Assembly: GCA_025352145.1 (NCBI GenBank)
Contig: JANXTY010000015.1
Span: 1-40,462 of the forward strand
From: Oxalobacteraceae bacterium
Lineage (GTDB): Bacteria; Pseudomonadota; Gammaproteobacteria; Burkholderiales; Burkholderiaceae_D
Length of the DNA stretch: 40,462 nt
Direction of reading: 5' to 3'
The position numbers and the translations under genes are program-made. A model generated the notes under the pieces. That model saw only the letters and a list, made by a program, of their open reading frames with translations, was not told the DNA's origin and did not search any database. Positions 17,442 to 24,497 of this stretch are shown here, one piece after another. The first letter of the stretch is position 1. Each line of letters begins with the position of its first letter.

Positions 17442-18263
17442 TTATTTAAAAATGCATGAGCGCTTGATGTTTGCAGCGTTGGTATCTTTCACTGGCTCAA
17501 AACCGTGAATAGTCCCAATGTAGGTAGCGCACACGTGCTTGCTGCCAGCGTAGTTCAGGTCTGTGAAAGTTGCCACATCAAATTTTCCAGGGATACCTGA
17601 CTTGGTGTCATAGCTGCTATTGACACCTGCAACGCCAGAATTAACCGTCCCCAATGTCACACTGGTGATAGTAACTTTACGTGGAAACTGGACTTTGCAA
17701 TTGCCACATGAGCGGTACAGTTTCCCGATACCGGAGGCGTAGAAGTCTTTGATGATGACTTCACCATCAGCATTGTGCTGAAACAATTTGTCAGCCGCTT
17801 TGAAAGCAGCACCGCCAGTGATTTCGAGTTTGCCGACAATACCGCTCTTCGCTTTCAATGTTGCGCCATCTTCGCCGACATCACCCCAATAGACATTGGT
17901 GATCTTGCAATGACCGTAGCAATGGACGCCATCTGCTCCGCCAGCAGCAAGGTCAGACCCCGTTCCGAAGTTGGGATCGCCAATAACCACATTCGTGACA
18001 GTAGATCCATCATTGAGCTTGAAGGTGGGGATTTGATTTTCGGCTTGCAACCCATTCATTGATTTTCCTTGGCCGACCAAACAAACCCATTTCCCATATT
18101 TTTTCAGGCCATCCCAAGTATCACCCGCAGCAACTTCGATCGTTGCCGATATGTTGACTTTGGTGCAGGCTGGAACAGTGCGTGCTCCAGGTGCGGCCAT
18201 GGAACTAGCTGCGAAAGTAAGGCCAGCAGATGCTATTAAAATAGTGCCTAATTTTTTCATCAT
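17442..18263 (-). CDS. Secreted pectate lyase, polysaccharide lyase family 3
   Basis: The 273-residue protein has a signal peptide (GTILIASAGLTFAASSMAA, cleavage near residue 24) and matches PL3 lyases. Visible family stretches are VTNVVIGDPNFGTGSDLAAG, ADGVHCYGHCKITNVYWGDV, GEDGATLK, the K-rich AAFKAADKLFQHNADG, and GKLYRSCGNCKVQF, with paired cysteines. PL3 enzymes cleave pectate by beta-elimination with calcium; in plant pathogens the related domain also occurs in HrpW. I chose the ATG at 18263, nine bases after GGAG; ATGs at 18260 and 18278 are alternatives. It is the first gene of a PL3-PL1 pair and is divergent from the secretion operon across an AT-rich regulatory region. Confidence 0.88.
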   Translation of the reverse strand: MMKKLGTILIASAGLTFAASSMAAPGARTVPACTKVNISATIEVAAGDTWDGLKKYGKWVCLVGQGKSMNGLQAENQIPTFKLNDGSTVTNVVIGDPNFGTGSDLAAGGADGVHCYGHCKITNVYWGDVGEDGATLKAKSGIVGKLEITGGAAFKAADKLFQHNADGEVIIKDFYASGIGKLYRSCGNCKVQFPRKVTITSVTLGTVNSGVAGVNSSYDTKSGIPGKFDVATFTDLNYAGSKHVCATYIGTIHGFEPVKDTNAANIKRSCIFK

Positions 18264-18853
18264 ATTAAAAGTCTCCATTATGTTTTATTTGTTGTGTCTT
18301 CATTTTTATCGATTTGCACAAAATAATCTTCAGCTTTCATCGTCCTATAAAACGATGACTGAATTCCCTTTGGTCCGAAGCTTTTGACTAGGAAATTTTT
18401 TATTGGAATCAACGCCCATTTTTTGTGCAAATTAATTCTAAGACGTTCATTCGACTTTCACAACCAATAAATTTTAATAACCCAGTATTTCAATTTATTT
18501 AATTAATAATATTAAATTCCTCATATTATCGTTAATTGTTATTAAATTCATCTATATCCTTCTATTTTTATTATTTAAGAGCATTTATTAAGATCTTATT
18601 TATAATTAATTGGTCCGACCAATAAATTTTTATTGCTCAATAAATTTATTTTGGTATGAGTAAAATTACTTTTTGGACCGCCATATTGCACATATTGGTC
18701 CTATCTATATTCTATTTTCCTGTGTTTTTATTTGATTTTGATCAGGCCTTTACATGCTTGCAGGGTGGAATGTATGATTGCTTCGCATTTCTTATGAGGA
18801 ATAAACTTTTTATCAGATTCCGATTCTTTTACTAATATGCGAGGTGGGAACAA
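18264..18853. other. AT-rich divergent regulatory region (PL3 lyase / secretion operon)
   Basis: These 590 bases hold no gene and are visibly richer in A and T than the flanks, most strongly from 18461 to 18660. They contain one perfect operator-like palindrome (18609-18623), a 13-base direct repeat ACCAATAAATTTT at 18463 and 18618, and further GGTCC/GGACC half-sites near 18373, 18675 and 18697. Both divergent promoters should lie here. I could not fix their -10 and -35 boxes with confidence. Confidence 0.6.
18609..18623. promoter_or_regulatory. Palindromic operator, FadR/GntR-like
   Basis: ATTGGTC-C-GACCAAT is a perfect 15-base palindrome around a central C. With one mismatch per arm it extends to 18604-18628. 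TGGT-N3-ACCA is the core recognised by FadR-subfamily GntR regulators such as PdhR, LldR and several sugar-acid regulators. It lies about 346 bp from the PL3 start and 231 bp from gspG. The regulator itself is not in the window. Confidence 0.5.
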
Positions 18854-19294
18854 GTGAAAAATTATTATTTTGGTCGAATAAAATTGCCTCATCGTTCCAG
18901 TGGCTTTACATTACTTGAACTACTGGTAGTCATTGCCATCATCGGTATGCTAAGTGCTTATGTAGGGCCAAAATATTTTTCCAAACTCGCAGAATCGCGC
19001 CAAAAAGTAGCCAAAGCACAGATCGAAGCTTTCGGTAAAGCGCTGGACAATTACCATTTAGATGTGGGTCACTATCCAGGTACCGATGAGGGCCTGAATG
19101 CCTTGCTAATCAAGCCTTCGGGAGCCACCCGGTGGAACGGCCCTTATTTACAAAAGGCAATTCCGGTCGATCCGTGGGAGCGTAAATATCTGTATCGCTC
19201 CCCTGGAAATAATGGGAGGGAATACGATCTTTTATCCTATGGCGAAGATGGTCGTCCTGGTGGCAAAGGCGAAGCAGCTGACGTAACCAACTAA
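18854..19294 (+). CDS. gspG: Type II secretion major pseudopilin GspG
   Basis: The 146-residue protein has a prepilin leader ending at Gly17, then the helix FTLLELLVVIAIIGMLSAYV with the conserved Glu at +5. The globular part shows the GspG pattern: GKALDNYHLDVGHYPGTDEG, LNALL, RWNGPYLQKAIPVDPW, YLYRSPG and the C-terminal YDLLSYGEDGRPGG calcium-site region. GspG is the main subunit of the short periplasmic pseudopilus that pushes folded enzymes through the secretin. The GTG start follows GAGGTGGG with correct spacing. It is the first gene of the secretion operon, 15 bases before gspF. Confidence 0.93.
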   Translation: MKNYYFGRIKLPHRSSGFTLLELLVVIAIIGMLSAYVGPKYFSKLAESRQKVAKAQIEAFGKALDNYHLDVGHYPGTDEGLNALLIKPSGATRWNGPYLQKAIPVDPWERKYLYRSPGNNGREYDLLSYGEDGRPGGKGEAADVTN

Positions 19295-19309
19295 GGCCGT
19301 TATTTTTAT

Positions 19310-20491
19310 ATGCGTTTTTCAATTCGTGCTGTCGGCCCAGACAATCAGGTCCAGTGGATCGAGCTCGATGCCAGCGATGCTATGGCAGCGACACGTACTG
19401 CGCAGGAACGTCGACTGACCGTACTAGAGGTGCGACCAATCTCGCATCGAGCGCAGCAGCGTGGCAAAACTTTTACATTGGTCCTGTTCACACAAGAGTT
19501 GCTAGCATTGCTTGATGCCGGCCTAGGTTTGGTGGAAAGTCTTGAGGCACTCGGTGAGAAAGAATCCACTACGCAAACCGGTGCCGTACTCGCACGCTTG
19601 CTGGCGCGTATGCGCGATGGCCTGCGTTTTTCGGTGGCTGTCTCTGCTGAGCCCGAATGCTTTCCGCCACTCTTCGTGGGCATCGTCAAAGCTGCCGAGC
19701 GTACCAGCGACCTGCCCCAAGCCCTTACGCGTTACATCGAATATCAAGTGCGGCTAGATGGTGTGCGTAGTCGGGTCATCAGCGCTTGCATCTATCCTGC
19801 CATTTTGCTTACCGTTGGTGGCGCCGTCAGTCTTTTTTTGCTTGGCTATGTTGTCCCGAAATTTTCTGCCGTTTATCAAGGAAGCGGGCGCGAGCTACCC
19901 ATGATGTCGCGCTGGCTTATCACGTGGGGGGAATTGGTTGCAGGGCATGCTAAGCTCCTGTTCATGGTCATGGCAGGAATCGGGGTCGCCGGATTTATCT
20001 GGCTGCGCGGCCTGAAGCGATCCGGTCAATTGGCACGCATATTTGCGCGGCTGCCAGGAATTGCAGATCGGGTGCATATTTTGGAATTGTCCCGCCTGTA
20101 TCTCACTTTAGGCATGCTGCTGGAAGGGGGTATTCCGGTTGTGACTGCGCTTGACATGGTCAGCGGCGCGGTTTCGCCTGGTTCCCGTGCTGCGCTGGCA
20201 AGCGCTCGTCACAATATCGCTCAAGGCGGCAGTTTTTCAGAATCGTTGGAACGGGATGGTTTGACCACTCCGATCTCGTTGAGAATGCTACGTGTGGGTG
20301 AACGCTCCGGTCAGTTGGGCGTGATGCTCACGCGTACCGCACATTTTTACGATGGAGAAACGACACGCTGGATTGAGAAATTTACCAAAATTTTTGAACC
20401 CGTATTGATGGCTGCAATCGGAATGGTGATTGGTTTGATTGTGGTGCTGTTGTATATGCCGATTTTTGATCTGGCCGGAACCTTGCAATGA
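19310..20491 (+). CDS. gspF: Type II secretion inner-membrane platform protein GspF
   Basis: The 393-residue protein has the duplicated GspF/PilC layout: two cytoplasmic helical domains (about residues 60-160 and 265-360), each followed by membrane segments (ACIYPAILLTVGGAVSLFLL, KLLFMVMAGIGVAGFIW and MAAIGMVIGLIVVLLYMPIF at the C-terminus). Family stretches are LFTQELLALLDAGLGLVESL and its second-half counterpart LYLTLGMLLEGGIPVVTAL. GspF is the polytopic core of the assembly platform and couples the GspE ATPase to pseudopilus growth. It is followed by a 141-bp gap before gspE. Confidence 0.93.
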   Translation: MRFSIRAVGPDNQVQWIELDASDAMAATRTAQERRLTVLEVRPISHRAQQRGKTFTLVLFTQELLALLDAGLGLVESLEALGEKESTTQTGAVLARLLARMRDGLRFSVAVSAEPECFPPLFVGIVKAAERTSDLPQALTRYIEYQVRLDGVRSRVISACIYPAILLTVGGAVSLFLLGYVVPKFSAVYQGSGRELPMMSRWLITWGELVAGHAKLLFMVMAGIGVAGFIWLRGLKRSGQLARIFARLPGIADRVHILELSRLYLTLGMLLEGGIPVVTALDMVSGAVSPGSRAALASARHNIAQGGSFSESLERDGLTTPISLRMLRVGERSGQLGVMLTRTAHFYDGETTRWIEKFTKIFEPVLMAAIGMVIGLIVVLLYMPIFDLAGTLQ

Positions 20492-20632
20492 GCAGGGATT
20501 CATGATTTCATCAACGACTCAATTTTCTCGTCAAAAAACGAATAGTATGAAAATCTCCGCAATTAGATGCCGATCAGGAAAATCCGTTCTCCGTGCGCAC
20601 AGCTTGCTTACGCTTCGTAAAACAGGCACCCC

Positions 20633-22285
20633 GTGATCGAGACCTTACGTGCTGCACGACAGAATTGCCTGCATTCAGGGCGCCATTTTTTTGCGGAAAT
20701 GGAAGATCTGACGCAATCAGAGCCACGTCACCTACTCGAACAGGTTGCCCGCCATTTTTTGTTGCCGACTACGGACATGGCGGCCATGATTTCCTGCACA
20801 CCGGCTTTCGATCGTCTGCCACTGGCCCGTGCGCAGCAGCGCCAATGTGTTTTGCTGCGCGATACCGACGGCATGATCGGCGTATTTTCCGATCCCTATG
20901 CCCAAGATTTACAAGTGTGGGTAGAGACACTCGCAGCAGCCCCTTTGCGCTGGCGCCTGGCATTGCCGGCAGATATTCACGCTTATTTATCCAAGCAGGA
21001 AGAATCAGTGCGTTCACTTGATACGTTGGTGACCGAAGATGGTGGAGGCGGGCCGCAGGAGCGACTACTGGAAAGCCTTAATTATGCTTCGCTGACAGAA
21101 TCAAATAGTCCCGCAGTCAAATTAGTCAATTCAACTCTCTACGATGCGCTTAAGTCCGGGGTGTCTGACATACACTTCGAGAGTACGCCGAATGGCATGA
21201 TGACTAAATACCGCATCGATGGCGTACTGGATCAGGCAGCACAAGTGGCGGGTACAGCGCTTGCCGAGCAGGCAATTTCACGTATCAAAGTGCTGGCCGA
21301 ACTCGATATCGCCGAACGTCGGGTGCCGCAAGATGGTAGCTTTCGCGTCGAATCTCAGGGACGCGAAATCGACTTGCGGGTCTCAATCATGCCGAGCGTC
21401 CACGGCGAAGACGCTGTGATTCGTATATTGGACAAACAATCCATGGTCAGCGCCCAAGGTTCTCTGACCCTAGATGCGTCTGGCTTTGCTGCAGACCATC
21501 TGGCCACAATGCGGCGACTCGTCGCTGAACCCTATGGGATGGTGCTGGTAACCGGGCCGACAGGTTCGGGAAAAACCACGACGCTTTACGGTGCGATCAC
21601 CGAAATTCACACCGGCCGCGAAAAGATTATCACCATTGAGGACCCGGTTGAGTACCAGTTGCCGGGGATTTTGCAGATCCCGGTCAACGATAAAAAAGGC
21701 CTGTCTTTCGCACGCGGCTTGCGCTCTATTTTGCGGCACGATCCCGATATCATTATGGTGGGCGAAATCCGCGATAAGGAGACGGGCGAAATTGCAGTGC
21801 AATCCGCTCTGACCGGTCATCTGGTGCTCTCGACCGTACACGCCAACAATGTATTCGACGTATTTGGACGCTTTGCTCACATGGGGATCGATCCGTATTC
21901 ATTCGTATCGGCTCTCAATGGGGTGGTTGCCCAAAGACTGGTACGTCTTAATTGCCCGCATTGTAGTGCTTCCTACACGCCCGCTGATGAGGAATTGGTT
22001 CGCAGCGGATTGACGCGCTCCGAGGTTAAAGAATATCAATTCCGACGCGGCCCAGGCTGTGGCGATTGCCGTGCCACCGGCTACAAAGGACGGCGCGCAG
22101 TGGCCGAAATATTGATTCTCAATGACGAACTGGCCGAGCTAGTCATCGAGCGCCGACCTTTACGCCAAATCAAAGACCTGGCCCGAGCCGGTGGAATGCG
22201 CAGCCTGTTTGAAGATGCATTGGCGCTGGTCGCGAGCGGCGAAACCACTTTAGAAGAGGTAAAACGTGTCACGATGGCGGGCTAA
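20633..22285 (+). CDS. gspE: Type II secretion assembly ATPase GspE
   Basis: The 550-residue hexameric ATPase drives pseudopilus assembly. It has an N-terminal GspE/PilB domain (about residues 1-130), then the ATPase core: SGVSDIHFEST, Walker A GPTGSGKTTT (about 307), the Asp box ITIEDPVEYQLPGI, Walker B IIMVGEIRDKETGEI, and the His box TGHLVLSTVHANN. A four-cysteine zinc site follows (NCPHCSAS and GCGDCRATG). All catalytic elements are intact. The GTG at 20633 is the first start after an in-frame stop at 20618. A 44-codon frame ahead (from 20502) ends in a GTGA overlap with this start; I consider it chance or at most a short leader. The next gene overlaps its end by 20 bases. Confidence 0.92.
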   Translation: MIETLRAARQNCLHSGRHFFAEMEDLTQSEPRHLLEQVARHFLLPTTDMAAMISCTPAFDRLPLARAQQRQCVLLRDTDGMIGVFSDPYAQDLQVWVETLAAAPLRWRLALPADIHAYLSKQEESVRSLDTLVTEDGGGGPQERLLESLNYASLTESNSPAVKLVNSTLYDALKSGVSDIHFESTPNGMMTKYRIDGVLDQAAQVAGTALAEQAISRIKVLAELDIAERRVPQDGSFRVESQGREIDLRVSIMPSVHGEDAVIRILDKQSMVSAQGSLTLDASGFAADHLATMRRLVAEPYGMVLVTGPTGSGKTTTLYGAITEIHTGREKIITIEDPVEYQLPGILQIPVNDKKGLSFARGLRSILRHDPDIIMVGEIRDKETGEIAVQSALTGHLVLSTVHANNVFDVFGRFAHMGIDPYSFVSALNGVVAQRLVRLNCPHCSASYTPADEELVRSGLTRSEVKEYQFRRGPGCGDCRATGYKGRRAVAEILILNDELAELVIERRPLRQIKDLARAGGMRSLFEDALALVASGETTLEEVKRVTMAG

Positions 22286-22922
22286 TATCATCCAACTCCA
22301 TATCGACAGCCAGCAGGTTTACCTGACGGGGGCTGGAGCTCAGGGCAAGCTAAGCGTGGTAGCGGGAGATTGGTCGGCCCTCAATGCCGAATTGGCGCGG
22401 TTTCTCCCAAAACGAGTACGCCTGCAAGTGCGGGTAGCCGATTGCTGGGTGCGTTACTGGTTGCTCGATCTGCCTGTCGGGATCAACAGCATACGTGATG
22501 GTCAAGTGCTATTGCAGGCACGCTTTGAATCGCTCTATGGACAATCCGCTGCCGATTGGCTGATCCAAGCCGATTGGCAGTCCGAAGGTGCAGTGCTGGC
22601 CTGCGCGATGCCTCACGCTTTGCAGCAGGCGCTGGCTATATTTGCGCCTGAACGCCTGATGCCAGCTTTGCTGGAAGACTGGATGCATCATTGCGCTGTC
22701 TTACCCCGGACAGGAATCTGGTGTGCGGCAGACGATTCTCTTGTAAGCATCGTATATTGGCAAGAGGGGCGGATGCGTCTGGTGCGCCAACAGCGTACAC
22801 AGGATATCGACGCGCTGCTTCGGTTCGAGTTCACCCGTCTGGAAGAGGATCTCCCGGCGGCCCGTTTTTGGTCCGGTCCTATGGTACCCCAGGGCTGGCA
22901 ACGGTTAGAGGCCAAGGTATGA
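22266..22922 (+). CDS. PilM/GspL cytoplasmic-domain-like secretion protein
   Basis: The 218-residue protein has no membrane segment. By position (after gspE, before PilN- and PilO-like genes) and by its pattern of short strands, such as VRVADCWVRYWLLDLP and SIVYWQEGRMRLV, it looks like the actin-fold cytoplasmic part of GspL, or a shortened PilM. PilM is usually about 350 residues and GspL carries this domain fused to a membrane and periplasmic part, so this one is reduced. Its expected role is to link GspE to the inner-membrane assembly. The assignment rests mainly on context, as no diagnostic motif is visible. The GTG start follows AGAGGT and overlaps gspE. Confidence 0.65.
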   Translation: MSRWRANIIQLHIDSQQVYLTGAGAQGKLSVVAGDWSALNAELARFLPKRVRLQVRVADCWVRYWLLDLPVGINSIRDGQVLLQARFESLYGQSAADWLIQADWQSEGAVLACAMPHALQQALAIFAPERLMPALLEDWMHHCAVLPRTGIWCAADDSLVSIVYWQEGRMRLVRQQRTQDIDALLRFEFTRLEEDLPAARFWSGPMVPQGWQRLEAKV

Positions 22923-23491
22923 AGCCGATGATCATCGATTTTGCGCTCTCCCACAGCCCATGGCACTGGAATTTACGCCGCTCTGGCGTACGCATTTTTA
23001 TCGTACTGGTGATTACTGCTTTGTTCGCGGGAAGTCTGGCATGGACGAGAGGCTTGCACCTCATGGAGGCAGAGCAAACTGCGCGTGAAGCCTTGGCCCA
23101 TTTGCAGGAACAACAGAATGGCGCAGTGGCTGCCCTGCAAAGCGAGGTGCGTGTCGGCGTAGAAGAAGAGACGCTGATACGCCAGGCCGAGCGCCAGCGT
23201 AACTTGCCGTGGGAAACTATTTTTCAGGCATTTGAAGCCGCTCCACTCGTCCACCTTCAGGTTTTTGAACCCGACATGACGCGCGGTTTAGTCAAAGTTC
23301 AGGCGCAAACGCCTAGTCTCGCGGCAGCGCAGGATTATTTGCGTGCCTTGCAGACAAATGCCGTTTTTTCCCGCGTAAGCTTGTCGCATCACGAAGCTTT
23401 AGCTGATGGCGCGGGCGTGCTTTTTCATTTTGAAACAACGCTCGCGGGGAATTATCGCCTGCCGGAACAAGACGAAAAAGGAAAGCCATGA
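22919..23491 (+). CDS. PilN-like inner-membrane secretion protein
   Basis: This is a bitopic protein of 190 residues: a short cytoplasmic start, one membrane segment (about 21-42, VRIFIVLVITALFAGSLAW), a coiled-coil stretch (LMEAEQTAREALAHLQEQQ), and a ferredoxin-like periplasmic domain with LPWETIFQAFEAAPLVHLQV and QTPSLAAAQDYLRALQTN. This is the layout of PilN and of the membrane/periplasmic half of GspL. It would pair with the preceding cytoplasmic protein to replace a fused GspL. The ATG overlaps the previous stop (ATGA), and its stop overlaps the next start in the same way, so the set is translationally coupled. Confidence 0.75.
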   Translation: MKPMIIDFALSHSPWHWNLRRSGVRIFIVLVITALFAGSLAWTRGLHLMEAEQTAREALAHLQEQQNGAVAALQSEVRVGVEEETLIRQAERQRNLPWETIFQAFEAAPLVHLQVFEPDMTRGLVKVQAQTPSLAAAQDYLRALQTNAVFSRVSLSHHEALADGAGVLFHFETTLAGNYRLPEQDEKGKP

Positions 23492-24024
23492 TGCACAAAT
23501 GGCGCTGGCAGATCGAAGTACTGGCGACGCGTTACGGTCTATGGCTAGTGCCAGGATGTGTGGCGGTGTTATTTGCGCTGGCAGCCTGGTTTGTGTGGTT
23601 GCCAGCACAGGATCGAGCGTTGCAAGATGCGCTATTCGAACTCGCGGAACAAGGACGTACAGGCAAAGCAAAACCCCACATGGGGACCGCCACCGACCCG
23701 ACCCGCTGGCCTGATACGCTGGCTGCAACCAACGCACTTCAACACTTATTTTCCTTGGCCAAGGATCAAGGCCTGAGCGTAGCGCAAGCTGACTACCAGC
23801 GTCATGAAACCGGCCGCATCGGCCGCTGGCAAGTGTTACTGCCAGCGTCTGGAAACTACCGTCAGTTACGTCAATTCCTCCGTGCTGCGCAGGGCATGCC
23901 CAATTTGTCGCTCGATGAGCTCACGCTGCATCAATCTGATGTGGGGGTAGATGCACAACTGCATTTTTCGATTTGGTTTTCTACCGGAGCCGCACCAGCG
24001 GTGCAGCCCGAAGGGAAAAATTAA
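23488..24024 (+). CDS. PilO/GspM-like inner-membrane secretion protein
   Basis: This is a bitopic protein of 178 residues with one membrane segment (about 18-39, LVPGCVAVLFALAAWFVWL), a short helix, and a periplasmic domain (about 80-165). That domain shows HLFSLAKDQGLSVAQADYQ, RWQVLLPASGNYRQLRQFL and NLSLDELTLHQ, which is the PilO/GspM type of ferredoxin-like fold. PilO and GspM pair with PilN and GspL respectively to make the periplasmic frame of the machine. It is coupled to the previous gene by an ATGA overlap and to the next by TAATG. Confidence 0.72.
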   Translation: MMHKWRWQIEVLATRYGLWLVPGCVAVLFALAAWFVWLPAQDRALQDALFELAEQGRTGKAKPHMGTATDPTRWPDTLAATNALQHLFSLAKDQGLSVAQADYQRHETGRIGRWQVLLPASGNYRQLRQFLRAAQGMPNLSLDELTLHQSDVGVDAQLHFSIWFSTGAAPAVQPEGKN

Positions 24025-24497
24025 TGTCGAAGCGAATGATGGTGATGGTGGCTCTCTTGCTCGGTATCGGACTATTGCTGGTGCTCGACAGACCGCAACA
24101 AAGCAGTCTGGCTGAGGTAAGCGCACCGATCCAGCGTCCTGCTTTTACCGCAACATCCGCGAGTGCGTTAGCGCTGCAAAAACAGAACGAGCAATCCATC
24201 CCGGATTTATTTGCACCCGCTAGCAAGGGAGTTGCCGGCGGCGCGGACGTAGAGGCATTTCAGGAAGAAGATGAGGGAGGGGAAGCGAAGGGATTGCCAT
24301 TTACGCTGTTTGGTTTCAAAGAGGAAGATGGCATACGAGAAGCCTTACTCTTGCAGAAAGACGAAGTGGTCGTAGCAAGAGTCGGCACTATTCTCGACAA
24401 GCGCTATCTAGTGCTAGCCTTACAGAAAGAGTCCGTGCGTATCAGAGATAAGACATCGGGAAAAGAAATTCAAATTAGTTTTGAGGTAATTCCATGA
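24024..24497 (+). CDS. PilP/GspC-like periplasmic linker protein
   Basis: The 157-residue protein has an uncleaved N-terminal anchor (about 4-21, RMMVMVALLLGIGLLLVL) and a flexible acidic stretch (FQEEDEGGEAKG). A small beta domain follows, with LPFTLFGFKEEDGIREALLL and KRYLVLALQKESVRI, resembling the homology region shared by PilP and GspC. In both systems this protein joins the inner-membrane frame to the secretin periplasmic domains. It lacks the PDZ or coiled-coil end of many GspC proteins. It sits directly before the secretin gene, overlapping it by four bases, just as pilP precedes pilQ and gspC precedes gspD. Confidence 0.7.
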   Translation: MSKRMMVMVALLLGIGLLLVLDRPQQSSLAEVSAPIQRPAFTATSASALALQKQNEQSIPDLFAPASKGVAGGADVEAFQEEDEGGEAKGLPFTLFGFKEEDGIREALLLQKDEVVVARVGTILDKRYLVLALQKESVRIRDKTSGKEIQISFEVIP

